Positions 44,488-53,419 are shown, numbered from the stretch's first letter. The stretch: 64,000 nt of DNA from Streptomyces gilvus (GCF_022513565.1 NZ_JAKWBE010000001.1:620001-684000), one strand, 5' to 3'. The notes: generated from the sequence alone by a model not told the origin. Numbers and translations: made by a program.

Positions 44488-45000
44488 ATGGCGCAGAGCA
44501 CGGCGGCCGGCTCCGGGCCGCACCGGCACGACACCCGCGAGACGGTCCTGTTCGGCGGCGTGTACGGCTCCGTCCTGGCCTGCTCCATGGTCGCGGCCCT
44601 CTCCCAGTACGGCCACACCTCCCGCGCCAGCCGCCGCTACGACGCCCTGTGGCTGCTGGTGACCGCGCTGGCCTCCGCCCTCGCGCACGGCTACGCCCAC
44701 TACATCGCCGAACGCGAACCGCACCGCCGCTGGGACGCCGTACGCGCCCTCGCCGAGGAATGGCCGCTGGTCACGGCCGTCCTGCCGACGGTGCTGCTGC
44801 TCGCGGGCGCCGGCTGGGGCTGGTGGCCGCCGAAGGGCGTGGAGAACGCGGCGTTCGTACTGAACATCGTGCTGCTGTTCACCCTCGGTCTGGTCACCGC
44901 CCGCTTCTCGCGCCGCACCTGGCCGGTGTCCGCCCTCACCGGCGTGGGGGACGCGTTGCTCGGCGTGGTCGTCGTCGTGGCCAACGCCGTCATCAAGTGA
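44488..45000 (+). CDS. Small integral membrane protein
   Basis: The protein has 170 residues from ATG 44488; GTG 44479 or 44473 are possible since the ATG has poor ribosome-site spacing. Four hydrophobic segments (about 20-38, 50-70, 90-110, 118-138) and a fifth near the C-terminus (GVVVVVANAVI). It begins RETVLFGGVYGSVLACSMVAAL. I do not recognise a function. Its stop overlaps a possible GTG of the next gene, so they may be one unit. Confidence 0.7.
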   Translation: MAQSTAAGSGPHRHDTRETVLFGGVYGSVLACSMVAALSQYGHTSRASRRYDALWLLVTALASALAHGYAHYIAEREPHRRWDAVRALAEEWPLVTAVLPTVLLLAGAGWGWWPPKGVENAAFVLNIVLLFTLGLVTARFSRRTWPVSALTGVGDALLGVVVVVANAVIK

Positions 45001-45026
45001 CCCAGTTCACTGTAGGGTCGTCCCCC

Positions 45027-45620
45027 GTGGGGACGGACATCGACGGCGCCATCGAGAGCAGATCGGCAGACGGACGCTGGCAGATCGAGGCCGATCTGCT
45101 GGACCTCAGACCTCCGCGGGACTACGACGCCTGGGAGTGCCTGTTCGGCGTGCGCGGAACGGGCGACGTGGAGCGCCCGCTCTTCGCCGAGCGCGGGATC
45201 CCGGCCGACCTCTCGGAGGAGGTGCGGGAGGCGGCGGTCGGCGCCTACCAGTACAGCCACACCTACGCCACCTGGGCCGAGGTCCGCGCCGTCGACTGGG
45301 ACGCGCCGCTCGCCGCCCGGCCCGCCTGGAACCGGGCGCTCAGACGCGGCCCGGAGGGCGACGAGATCGTACGGGTGACTCCCCGCCTGCGTGAGGCGGC
45401 CGCCGACACCTTCGGCGGGGACCTGCTGCTCGCCCCCGCGGAGTGGCCGCCCGGCAGCCAGGTGCGGCTGGGCGACGCGGTGTACCGGCCCGTCCTGCTC
45501 ACGGCCCGGCTGCTCGCGCCGCCGAACGAGGGATGCTGGTCGCAGGTGTGGAGCGCGATGCGGGCCCTCGCGGCCGAGTACGGCGACGAACAGGTGCGGC
45601 TGGTCGTCTGGTTCGGCTGA
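45027..45620 (+). CDS. Hypothetical protein
   Basis: The protein has 197 residues from GTG 45027 (AGGG ten bases upstream). GTG 44997, inside the previous stop, would add ten residues. It is acidic, soluble and has no recognised motif; conserved-looking parts are DGRWQIEADLLDLRPPRDYDAWECLFGVRG and a C-terminal EYGDEQVRLVVWFG. It reads like a compact actinobacterial protein of unknown function. A hairpin follows at 45698. Confidence 0.65.
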   Translation: MGTDIDGAIESRSADGRWQIEADLLDLRPPRDYDAWECLFGVRGTGDVERPLFAERGIPADLSEEVREAAVGAYQYSHTYATWAEVRAVDWDAPLAARPAWNRALRRGPEGDEIVRVTPRLREAAADTFGGDLLLAPAEWPPGSQVRLGDAVYRPVLLTARLLAPPNEGCWSQVWSAMRALAAEYGDEQVRLVVWFG

Positions 45621-45697
45621 CCGTCAAGCGGAGCCTCGTCCAGGACCTCACACGGACGGGTGATCCTCGCACGGCTGCAGCTGCCCCACAACGCCGG

Positions 45698-45730
45698 ACG
45701 GCCGCCGTTCCGTGCGGGAACGGCGGCCGT
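45698..45730. terminator. 14-bp hairpin between converging genes
   Basis: ACGGCCGCCGTTCC (45698-45711) pairs perfectly with GGAACGGCGGCCGT (45717-45730) around a 5-base loop. It lies between the hypothetical gene and the converging MFS gene and should serve both strands. Confidence 0.8.
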
Positions 45731-45752
45731 GGGTGCGGCGGTTGACGGAGGG

Positions 45753-47216
45753 TCAGGCCTTGGTGGTCACGGCCTCGGTCTGCTCGTCCGCCTCGGCCGC
45801 CGTCGGCGCCGCCGCCTGACGGCGGGGGATGAAGGTGGCGAGGAGGAAGGCGAGCAGGGCGGCTCCGGCGCCGATGGCCATGACGACCTTGAAGCCGTTC
45901 TCCGAGGGGAGGGCGTGCCCGCCGAAGTCGGTGGTCATCTGGGCCAGGATCACACCGGCGAGGGCGCTGGCGAAGCTGGTGCCCAGCGAACGCATCAGCG
46001 TGTTGAGGCTGGTGGCGGCACCGGTCTGCGACGGGTCGACCGCGCCCATGATCAGGGCGGGCAGGGCGCCGTAGGTGAAGCCGACGCCGGCGCCGATGAT
46101 GCAGGAGACCAGGATGAGGTGCCAGACCTCGCTCATCAGGAGGATGTTCAGGGCGTAACCGGAGGCCACGATCAGCGCGCCGATCATCAGGGTGACCTTG
46201 GGGCCCTTGGCCCTGGTGACGGCCGCGGACGCGGCGGACATGGCCATCATGACCAGGCCCTGCGGGGCGAGCACCAGGCCGACCGTCAGCATGGACTTGC
46301 CGAGGCCGTAGCCCGTCTGGGTGGGCAGCTGGAGCAGCTGCGGCAGCACCAGGGACATCGCGAACATCGAGAAGCCGAGGGCGACGGAGGCCAGGTTGGT
46401 GAAGAGCACCTGGGGCCTGGCGGTGGTCCGCAGGTCGACCAGCGGGTGCGCGGCCCTGAGCTCGTAGAAGCCCCAGCCGGCCAGGATCACCACGGCCGCG
46501 GCGCCCAGACCCAGCGTGGTGCCGGAGGTCCAGCCCCAGTCACCGCCCTTGGAGACGGCCAGCAGCAGCGAGACCAGACCGGCTGACAGTCCGAGCGAGC
46601 CGACCAGGTCGAAGCGGCCGCCGGTACGCACCTTGGACTCGGGCACGATCAGCAGCACCAGCACGAGGGAGACGGCACCCAGCGCGGCCGAGGTCCAGAA
46701 CAGGATGTGCCAGTCCCACTTGTCGGCGACGAACGCGGCGGCCGGCAGCCCCAGCGCGCCACCGACACCGAGCGAGGCGCTCATCAGCGCGGTGGAACCC
46801 GCCAGCCGGTCGGCCGGCAGCGCGTCGCGCATGATGCTGATGCCCAGCGGCACCACGGCCGCGGCGAGGCCCTGCAGGGTACGGCCGATGATCATCGGGA
46901 CCAGTGAGTCGGCGAGGGCGCAGACCACGGAGCCGGACACCAGCAGCACGATGCTGACCATCAGCATGCGCCGCTTGCCGATCATGTCGCCGAGCCGGCC
47001 CATGACCGGGGTGGCCACGGCGGCGGCCAGCAGGGTGGCGGTGACGGCCCAGGCGGTGTTGGACGCCGAGGCGTGCAGCAGGGTGGGCAGCTCGGGGACG
47101 ATCGGGATGACCAGGGTCTGCATCAGCGAGACGACGATGCCGGCCAGGGCCAGGACCGCCACCACGGCGTTCGGCTCCGGACCCGCGTCGGCGGGTCGGG
47201 TCAGGGCGTCGGACAT
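45753..47216 (-). CDS. MFS drug-exporter-like transporter (DHA2 type)
   Basis: The protein has 487 residues with about 14 hydrophobic segments, the motif A-like GRLGDMIGKRRML and GRTLQGLAAAVVPLGISIMRD. These fit 14-helix proton-driven multidrug exporters. The ATG at 47216 follows GGAGG. Two near-identical 18-bp boxes upstream imply tight repression by a MarR-like factor, but no such gene is next to it. Confidence 0.88.
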   Translation of the reverse strand: MSDALTRPADAGPEPNAVVAVLALAGIVVSLMQTLVIPIVPELPTLLHASASNTAWAVTATLLAAAVATPVMGRLGDMIGKRRMLMVSIVLLVSGSVVCALADSLVPMIIGRTLQGLAAAVVPLGISIMRDALPADRLAGSTALMSASLGVGGALGLPAAAFVADKWDWHILFWTSAALGAVSLVLVLLIVPESKVRTGGRFDLVGSLGLSAGLVSLLLAVSKGGDWGWTSGTTLGLGAAAVVILAGWGFYELRAAHPLVDLRTTARPQVLFTNLASVALGFSMFAMSLVLPQLLQLPTQTGYGLGKSMLTVGLVLAPQGLVMMAMSAASAAVTRAKGPKVTLMIGALIVASGYALNILLMSEVWHLILVSCIIGAGVGFTYGALPALIMGAVDPSQTGAATSLNTLMRSLGTSFASALAGVILAQMTTDFGGHALPSENGFKVVMAIGAGAALLAFLLATFIPRRQAAAPTAAEADEQTEAVTTKA

Positions 47217-47238
47217 GGCTTGGCCTCCGGACAAGGGT

Positions 47239-47284
47239 TTGCTTGACTTACGCAAGCATAGAGGGGTTGATTGAGTTAAGCAAG
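47239..47284. promoter_or_regulatory. Tandem operator boxes before the MFS gene
   Basis: TTGCTTGACTTACGCAAG (47239-47256) and TTGATTGAGTTAAGCAAG (47267-47284) share 15 of 18 bases and are 28 bp apart. Each has partial dyad symmetry (CTTG/CAAG). They are positioned to block the MFS promoter. Style resembles MarR-family operators. Confidence 0.6.
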
Positions 47285-47520
47285 CTAATGCCTGAGGGTC
47301 GCCGCGAGCGGCAGGTCGGCGACGACCTCGAAGCCCCCGAAAGCCCGCGGCCCCGCCCGGAGCCGGCCCCCGACGGAACGGGCCCGCTCCCGCATCCCGA
47401 GCGCGTGCCGTAACCGTGGCCCGGGGGAGAGGGGAGCCCCGGTCGTCCGTCGTTGACGACCGTCACCGTCAGCCGGTTGGGCCCGTAGACGAGCCGTACC
47501 TCCGCCGCGCGGACGCCGCC
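47285..47520 (-). pseudogene. C-terminal remnant of a sensor histidine kinase
   Basis: On the minus strand AAEVRLVYGPNRLTVTVVNDG matches the ATPase end of NarL-type sensor kinases. After HGYG the expected HALGMRERARSVGGRL...GGFEVVADLPLAATLRH continues only in another frame, which ends at TAG (47287-47285). A single-base loss near 47407 thus breaks it, and all upstream kinase domains are absent. It is a decayed fragment, abutting the dioxygenase remnant. Confidence 0.6.
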
Positions 47521-47997
47521 CTCGCCGCCGACGTGCTCGCCAACGCCGAGTTCCAGGAACACCTCCTGGGCGCCCGCCCCACCGAGCAGATCCAGCTCGA
47601 CTCGGGCCGGATCGCGGCCCGTTGGCTGACCTTCAGCAACAAGTCGTACGACGTCGTCTACACCGAGGACCGGACCGGCTCCACCGGCCGGCTGCACCAC
47701 ATCGCCTTCGCGACCGACACCCGCGAGGACATCCTGCGCGCCGCCGATCTCGCCATCGACACGGGCGTGTTCATCGAGACGGGACCGCACAAGCACGCCA
47801 TCCAGCAGACGTTCTTCCTGTACGTCTACGAGCCCGGCGGCAACCGGATCGAGCTGTGCAACCCGCTCACCCGTCTCGTGCTCGCGCCCGACTGGCCGCT
47901 GATCACCTGGACCGAGGAGGAGCGGAAGAAGGGGCAGGCCTGGGGACTGCGGACCATCGAGTCCTTCCACACGCACGGCACACCGCCGGTCGGCTGA
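47505..47997 (+). pseudogene. C-terminal half of a catechol 2,3-dioxygenase (VOC family), truncated
   Basis: From about LAADVLANAEFQEHLLGARPTEQI to THGTPPVG the frame matches the second domain of type I extradiol dioxygenases, including LHHIAFATDTREDILRAADLA with one iron His and NRIELCNP with the iron Glu. The whole first domain and the first iron-binding His at the start of domain two are missing. The upstream sequence turns into the opposite-strand kinase fragment. It should be inactive. The frame itself is undamaged, suggesting a recent or still-expressed truncation. Confidence 0.65.
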
Positions 47998-48139
47998 GCC
48001 TTGGGCAAGTCGGTGCTGACGGAGGCGGAGGGCGCTCGCGGCCGGCCGATTCTCGGGTTCGACGTCGGATCGAACCGTGTCGTGCTGTGTACCGGGGGCC
48101 AGAGATGCGGGCGGGCGGTAGGGGAGTCACGCTCGGGGT

Positions 48140-48916
48140 ATGACGGAGCGATGGGACGTGCGGCGGGCGGGGCCCGTCGAGGCGGTGCACCGGGTGCTGA
48201 TGATTCCGGGGGGCATGGCCTCGACCGGGTTCTACGCGGATGTGATGGCCGAGCCCGCGCTCGCCGGGCTGGGCCTGGTCGCCGTGACCATGCCGGGATT
48301 CGCCGGGACACGGGCGCCCGGGGACGTCAGGATGGAGTACTACGCGGAGCTGATGGCACGGTTCGCGGCCGACAACGACTGTGACGTGGTCGTCGGGCAC
48401 AGCCTCGGGGCGAACGTGGCGATCGAGATGGCCGCGGCCGGACTGTTCAAGGGACCGCTGGTCCTGCTGTCGCCGACCTTCTCGCGTGCGGACGAGGCGA
48501 CGTTCCTCACGGTGATGAACGGGCTGGGCCGCGTGCCGCTGCTCGGGGCGGCCTCTTGGACGGGCCTGGTCAAACTGATGCCCAAGGCGATGAAACGGGA
48601 ACTGCCCCCGCACCGGGCCGAGGAACTCCTCGCGGACGTGGCCGCCAACGATCCCGCCGTCTGCCGCCGGATCGTACGGCGCTACTACGAGTACCTGGAC
48701 CGCCACCCGGCACTGGTCCCACGGCTGTGCGAGGCCGCGGTCCCGGCGTGGGTCGTGCGCGGCGACCGCGACGAGATCGGCCTGAGCGACGAGGAGCGGA
48801 CAGAACTGGAGGCCTGCCCGCACGTGCGGATCGTCACCGTGCCCGACGCCGGCCACATGCTCGTGGTCCAGCAGCCCGAGCGGGTCGCCGCCGTCATCGC
48901 GGAGGCGGCGGCCTAA
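48140..48916 (+). CDS. Alpha/beta hydrolase
   Basis: The protein has 258 residues. The nucleophile elbow is GHSLGAN, oxyanion region MIPGGMAST, acid GDRDEIG and His in PDAGHMLV, a complete triad of the esterase/lipase or haloperoxidase-like type. There is no signal peptide. Substrate unknown. Its last four bases overlap the converging hydrolase gene. Confidence 0.87.
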   Translation: MTERWDVRRAGPVEAVHRVLMIPGGMASTGFYADVMAEPALAGLGLVAVTMPGFAGTRAPGDVRMEYYAELMARFAADNDCDVVVGHSLGANVAIEMAAAGLFKGPLVLLSPTFSRADEATFLTVMNGLGRVPLLGAASWTGLVKLMPKAMKRELPPHRAEELLADVAANDPAVCRRIVRRYYEYLDRHPALVPRLCEAAVPAWVVRGDRDEIGLSDEERTELEACPHVRIVTVPDAGHMLVVQQPERVAAVIAEAAA

Positions 48917-49845
48917 GCGCCCGCCATGGCCTCCCGTATATGACGGGCGATCAGGTCATAGGTCTCCCGGGCCCGTTGGCCGTCCGAGCCGTCGTAACCG
49001 TGATCGACCCCCGGTACATCGAGGTACTCCAGCAACGCTCCCGCCGTCCGCAGCCGATCGGCGTACCGCGCGCCCTCCGCCTTGAGCAGGTCCAGCTCGG
49101 CCGTGATGACCACCGTCGGCGCGATCCCCTTCAGGTCGGCCGTGTCCGAGGAGTGCGCGGGAGACACCAGCCGGTCGGTGCGCGACGCCGGGTCAGGGAC
49201 GTACGACGTGTCGAAGACGTCGGCCATCCAGGGCCGCAGCACCGGCTTGGCGGCGGCGCTGTGCTTCTCACGGGCGTTCGTCGCCAGATCCAGCGGCGGA
49301 TAGTGCAGGACCTGCAGGGCGATGGACGGCCCGCCCTCCTCCAGCGCCTGCCGTGCCACCGCCGCCGCGAGGCCGCCCCCGGCGCTCTGTCCGCCGACGG
49401 TGAGCCGGGCACCGTCCCAGCCGTGCTCCGCGCCGTGCTCGGCGAGCCACCGCACGATCTCGTACGCCTGCCGGGGCGGCGCCGGGAAGGGATGCTGCGG
49501 GGCGACGGCGTAGTCGACGTTGACGACGGCCACGCCCGCCTCGACGGCGAGGAAGCGGCACAGCGGGTCGTCGATCTCCGTCAGCGCCACGACATATCCG
49601 CCGCCGTGGAAGTTGACGTGGACGGGCGGTGTCCCTTCGACGGCCGGCCGGTAGACCGTGGCGCGGGCGGGACCGATCGACGTGGGGACGGTCAGCTCGC
49701 TGACGGTACGCGGATACTCGGGGAACCTCGCGTGGGACGCGGCGGCGGACCCGCGTCCGCCGGATCGCCGGTCGGCCAGCCGGGTCAGGCGCTGCATGGT
49801 TCTGGCGGCGACGGCGGCCACCGAGGGCCGGGCCAACAGGGACAT
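48913..49845 (-). CDS. HSL-family alpha/beta hydrolase (esterase)
   Basis: The protein has 310 residues with VNFHGGGYVV (HGGG oxyanion motif), the nucleophile GGQSAGGGLAAA, acid ELDLLKAEG and His in GVDHGY. This places it in the hormone-sensitive-lipase/acetyl-hydrolase group acting on short acyl esters. A 27-bp near-perfect palindrome lies 33 bp upstream of the start, suggesting control by a dimeric repressor. Confidence 0.9.
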   Translation of the reverse strand: MSLLARPSVAAVAARTMQRLTRLADRRSGGRGSAAASHARFPEYPRTVSELTVPTSIGPARATVYRPAVEGTPPVHVNFHGGGYVVALTEIDDPLCRFLAVEAGVAVVNVDYAVAPQHPFPAPPRQAYEIVRWLAEHGAEHGWDGARLTVGGQSAGGGLAAAVARQALEEGGPSIALQVLHYPPLDLATNAREKHSAAAKPVLRPWMADVFDTSYVPDPASRTDRLVSPAHSSDTADLKGIAPTVVITAELDLLKAEGARYADRLRTAGALLEYLDVPGVDHGYDGSDGQRARETYDLIARHIREAMAGA

Positions 49846-49877
49846 ACCGGCTCCCTTCGAGGGCGTGCTTGAGGGAA

Positions 49878-49904
49878 CCGATCATCAGGATTCCTGCTGA
49901 TCGG
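49878..49904. promoter_or_regulatory. 27-bp near-perfect palindrome upstream of the esterase gene
   Basis: CCGATCATCAGGA and TCCTGCTGATCGG mirror each other around a central T with a single mismatch. Its place just before the esterase start suggests an operator of a TetR-like or similar dimeric repressor. Confidence 0.6.
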
Positions 49905-49979
49905 TGGAGGGGAACATAGCACGCCGACGTGGGGCGGACGTGCTCGTGGGGGCCGGGCCGCCGTCCCGCCCGCAGCCGC

Positions 49980-50411
49980 TCAGGGGCCCTCGGTCGCCGA
50001 ACCGTTCCCGTCGTCGTGTCCGGTGTCGTGTCCGGCGTCGCCCTCCGCGAGCAGTCGGTGCAGCAACTCCTCGTCCTCGCGCGAGAGTTCGGAGACGAAG
50101 CGGCTCAGCACGGCCTCGCGGTCGGAGCCGTGTTCCAGCAGCGCGTGCATCTGCTCGGCGGTGTGGGACGCCTCGTCGCGCACGGGCGCGTACGCGTAGC
50201 CCCGTCCCGCGCGGTGGCGGACCAGCATCCCCTTGTCGTACAGCCGCGACAGGATCGTCAGCACGGTGGTGTAGGCGAGGTCGCCGGGCAGCCGGTCAAG
50301 GACCTGCCGGGCGGTCAGCGCGCCGTCGGCCGCCCACAGCGCGGCCAGCACGCCGCTCTCCAGCTCGCCGCGGGCCCGCCTGCCGGATGCCTCGCTCTCC
50401 CGGTCGCGCAC
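49980..50411 (-). CDS. BlaI/MecI-family transcriptional repressor
   Basis: The protein has 143 residues with LESGVLAALWAADGALTARQVLDRLP and TTVLTILSRLYDKGMLVRHRAGRGYAYAPV, the winged-helix of BlaI/MecI/CopY proteins, and a C-terminal dimerisation helix. The GTG at 50411 follows GAGG by five bases. The usual partner metallopeptidase (BlaR-like) is not beside it. TAC-rich repeats at 50461-50486 upstream could be its own operator. Confidence 0.88.
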   Translation of the reverse strand: MRDRESEASGRRARGELESGVLAALWAADGALTARQVLDRLPGDLAYTTVLTILSRLYDKGMLVRHRAGRGYAYAPVRDEASHTAEQMHALLEHGSDREAVLSRFVSELSREDEELLHRLLAEGDAGHDTGHDDGNGSATEGP

Positions 50412-50505
50412 CGCACCTCACCGTCCTCGGTCGCCCGGCGCCTCAGCCTACCCGCCGGTCTACTACGACTTGTACGAGAATGTACGGTGCCGGGCCGTTC
50501 GCTGA

Positions 50506-51078
50506 TCAGCGGGCGGTGGTGCGGACCCCGTCCAGGGCGATGGCGAGCACGCGGTCGCGCTGGGCGTCGTCGTCGAAGGCCGTCGCCGTGATCCCGGCGA
50601 CCATCCGCAGCAGGTCGACGAAGTCCATGTCCTTGCGGGCCTCGCCGGCCGCCTGCGCCCGTTCGAACAGCGGTCCGCCGGCCCCGTGCATCGACTCCCG
50701 GCACGCCTGGAAGATCTCCGACTCGTCGTTGAGCGCCTCACGCACCGCCCGCTTGGTCACCATGTACTCGGTGAACCGCCGCAGCCATGTCGTCAGCGCC
50801 TCCCACGGCTCGAGCCCGGCGACCTCATCGGCGACCCGGCACAGTTCGTCGACCTCGTCCGCGTACACGCTCTCGAAGAGGGCCCGGCGGGTGGGGAAGT
50901 TGCGGTACAGCGTGCCGATGCCGACGCCCGCGCGGCGGGCGATGTCCTCCAGGGACGCGTCCGCCCCGTGGGCCGCGAACGCCTCGCGGGCCGCGTCCAG
51001 CAGGGCGTCGAAGTTGCGTGCGGCGTCCTTCCGGTGCGGTCGCCGCGACGCCACGATCTCGCCGACGGGGAACGTCAC
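50506..51078 (-). CDS. TetR-family repressor of the adjacent MFS gene
   Basis: The protein has 190 residues. Helix-turn-helix: SLEDIARRAGVGIGTLYRNFPTRRALFESV. The start GTG 51078 has AGGAGG five bases upstream; a longer frame upstream covers the operator region and is rejected. It is divergent from an MFS exporter with three palindromes between them, the classic TetR-exporter arrangement. Confidence 0.9.
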   Translation of the reverse strand: MTFPVGEIVASRRPHRKDAARNFDALLDAAREAFAAHGADASLEDIARRAGVGIGTLYRNFPTRRALFESVYADEVDELCRVADEVAGLEPWEALTTWLRRFTEYMVTKRAVREALNDESEIFQACRESMHGAGGPLFERAQAAGEARKDMDFVDLLRMVAGITATAFDDDAQRDRVLAIALDGVRTTAR

Positions 51079-51115
51079 GGATGCCTCCTGAACATGACTC
51101 TGGACGTGACTGATA

Positions 51116-51180
51116 CGGAGGGTTGCCTCCGTTACTTGAAGCGGAGGTGTGCCTCCGCTAGAGTGGAGGCGTACCTCCAC
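51116..51180. promoter_or_regulatory. Three tandem palindromic TetR-type operators
   Basis: CGGAGGGTTGCCTCCG (51116-51131), GCGGAGGTGTGCCTCCGC (51141-51158) and GTGGAGGCGTACCTCCAC (51163-51180) share GGAGG-N4/5-CCTCC. They lie between the TetR and MFS starts, 22-26 bp apart. Confidence 0.75.
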
Positions 51181-51238
51181 TTTAGCAGTGCGGGTGCGCC
51201 CGCCGTGGATCCACACGGCCCGCGCATCCACCCACCAC

Positions 51239-51259
51239 CTTTCCTTTCCTTTCCTTTCC
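51239..51259 (+). repeat. Pentanucleotide repeat in the MFS leader
   Basis: Four tandem CTTTC units lie about 115 bp before the MFS start in the untranslated leader. Such tracts can change length by slippage; no coding effect is expected here. Confidence 0.6.
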
Positions 51260-51373
51260 GCGACCGCTCACCGCGGCCGTCGGCGTGCCCGCAGCCGCCC
51301 CACCGGCGCCGGGCCCGTACGACCGTGGCCAGAGAACCCCGGCCGCACCCCGTTCGTTCGGAGAGGCACGTCC

Positions 51374-52843
51374 ATGCCCCGCAAGTCCACCCGTCTCACC
51401 TTCGCGGTCCTCGCGACCGGCGCCGGTGTGTTCTCCATGCTGCAGTCGCTGATCGCGCCGGCCCTGCCGACCGTCCAGCACGCGCTGCACACCTCGCAGT
51501 CCACCGCGACCTGGGTGATGACGGCCTACCTGCTGTCCGCCTCCGTCTTCACCCCGATCCTCGGCCGCGTCGGCGACCTGGTCGGCAAGAAGCGCACCCT
51601 CGTCTCCGTACTGCTCGTCGTCCTGGCCGGCTGTCTGCTGGCCGCGCTCGCCCCGACCATCGGCGTGCTGATCGTCGCCCGGGTCGTGCAGGGCGTCGGC
51701 GGCGCCCTGTTCCCGCTGTCCTTCGGCATCATCCGCGACGAGTTCGAGGCCTCCCGGGTCAGCGGCAGCATCAGCAACCTGTCCGCCGTCATCGCCGCGG
51801 GCGGCGGCATCGGCATCGTCGCGGCCGGACCGATCGTGTCCGCGCTCGACTACCGCTGGCTGTTCTGGATCCCCGTGGGCGTCGTCGCGGTCACCGCGCT
51901 GATCGCCCTGCGCTACGTCCCCGAGTCGCCCAACCGGGCCCAGGGCAACGTCAGTTGGCTCGGAGCCGGGCTGCTGTCGGCCTGGCTGGTGGCGCTGCTG
52001 CTGCCGCTGAGCCAGGCGAGCGTCTGGGGCTGGGGCTCGATCAGGGTCGTCGGCCTGTTCGCCGCCGCGGTCGTGCTGTTCACCGCCTGGCTGCTGTCCG
52101 AGGCCCGCTCCCGCACCCCGCTGATCGACCTGCGCGTGATGCGGCTGCCCGCCGTGTGGACCACCAACGCCGCGGCCCTGCTGTTCGGCGCCGGCATGTA
52201 CGCGCTGTGGTCCTTCCTGCCCGGCTTCGTCCAGACGCCGAGCTCCGCGGGATACGGCTTCGGCGCGAGCGTCACGACGTCCGGACTGCTGATGCTGCCG
52301 ATGCTGGTGGCCATGTTCTTCTCCGGCATCCTCAGCGGCCGGCTGGAGCCCGTCGTCGGTGCCAAGTCCCTCCTCGCGACCGGTGCCGCGCTCGGCGCCG
52401 TCGCCCTCGGCCTGCTCGCCGCCTGGCATGACGAGCAGTGGCAGATCGCCCTGGTCTCGGGCGTGTTCGGCCTCGGCATCGGCCTCGCCTTCGCCTCCAT
52501 GGCCAACCTGATCGTCGGCAGCGTCCCGGCCTCCCAGACCGGCGCCGCGACCGGCATGAACGCCAACATCCGCACCATCGGCGGCTCCATCGGCGCGGCC
52601 GTGACCAGCGTCCTGGTCACCGGGCACCTCCAGCCCTCGGGCCTGCCGTACGCCTCCGGCTACACCCACGGCTTCGCCCTGCTGGCGGCGCTGTGCCTGG
52701 CGGCGGCCCTGGCCGCGCTGCTGGTGCCGACGGCACGCGCGGGCCGCCCCGGCCCCACGGCCCGGGCCGCCTCCGTCCCGGCGGAGGCCGAGGTCGAGGC
52801 CGAGGCCGAGCCGCGGACGGTCACGTCCGGCTCCGCGAGCTGA
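51374..52843 (+). CDS. MFS multidrug exporter (DHA2 type) under TetR control
   Basis: The protein has 489 residues with about 14 hydrophobic segments, GRVGDLVGKKRTL (motif A) and ARVVQGVGGALFPLSFGIIRD. The C-terminal ~35 residues are Ala/Glu rich. The gene has a long leader (~195 bp) after the operators. Similar in plan to the exporter at 45753-47216 but a separate gene. Substrates are probably lipophilic drugs. Confidence 0.9.
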   Translation: MPRKSTRLTFAVLATGAGVFSMLQSLIAPALPTVQHALHTSQSTATWVMTAYLLSASVFTPILGRVGDLVGKKRTLVSVLLVVLAGCLLAALAPTIGVLIVARVVQGVGGALFPLSFGIIRDEFEASRVSGSISNLSAVIAAGGGIGIVAAGPIVSALDYRWLFWIPVGVVAVTALIALRYVPESPNRAQGNVSWLGAGLLSAWLVALLLPLSQASVWGWGSIRVVGLFAAAVVLFTAWLLSEARSRTPLIDLRVMRLPAVWTTNAAALLFGAGMYALWSFLPGFVQTPSSAGYGFGASVTTSGLLMLPMLVAMFFSGILSGRLEPVVGAKSLLATGAALGAVALGLLAAWHDEQWQIALVSGVFGLGIGLAFASMANLIVGSVPASQTGAATGMNANIRTIGGSIGAAVTSVLVTGHLQPSGLPYASGYTHGFALLAALCLAAALAALLVPTARAGRPGPTARAASVPAEAEVEAEAEPRTVTSGSAS

Positions 52844-52939
52844 CGCCCGGAGCCACGCCCACCGGGCCCGGCGGGAACACCGTCCCGCATACGGTAAAGT
52901 TGACCTGCCTGATCGCCCGGGTCACCGTGCGAGAGGCAC

Positions 52940-53013
<74 letters not shown>

Positions 53014-53419
53014 CGGTGTTCACCAGCGGGTCTGCCGGAAACGGCAGACCCGTCGCCGTGTACGCCGGTGCGCTCGCACGTGCGCCGTCCAGGTCTCCTC
53101 GCTCGATGCGGCTCTGCAGTTCCTCCAGGGCCCACCGCGGTCCGGCCTCGCCGCGCGCCGCGAACGCGCGCTCGCGTGGCCACACGACGACCGCGGCCCT
53201 CCTGTACCAGTGATCCAGGGGGAACTGGTCCCTGCCGTACACCAGCAGCGCGTGCGGCTCGGCCCGCAGCAGGGTGGTCGCCGGGAGAGCGAGCTCGACC
53301 CGGAAATGCTCCAGCGCGCCTCTCAGCAGCGTCGGCCAGGAGGGGCCGGCCAGGGTGTGGAGTGACCCCCGGGATTCCGACCCCCGTAAGAGGTCGCCGG
53401 GGGGCGGCGGGCAGCCCAT
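53014..53419 (-). pseudogene. Protein-coding fragment beside tRNA-Pro
   Basis: On the minus strand a frame with natural-looking protein (EHFRVELALPATTLLRAEPHALLVYGR, HWYRRAAVVVWPRERAF, WALEELQSRIERGDLDGARASA) runs up to and then through the tRNA. The segment resembles an internal or C-terminal part of a larger actinobacterial 2OG-oxygenase-like protein. The frame's end inside the tRNA gives the familiar false TTGFEPATP tail. It is most likely a truncated gene left by a recombination event at the tRNA. Confidence 0.35.
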
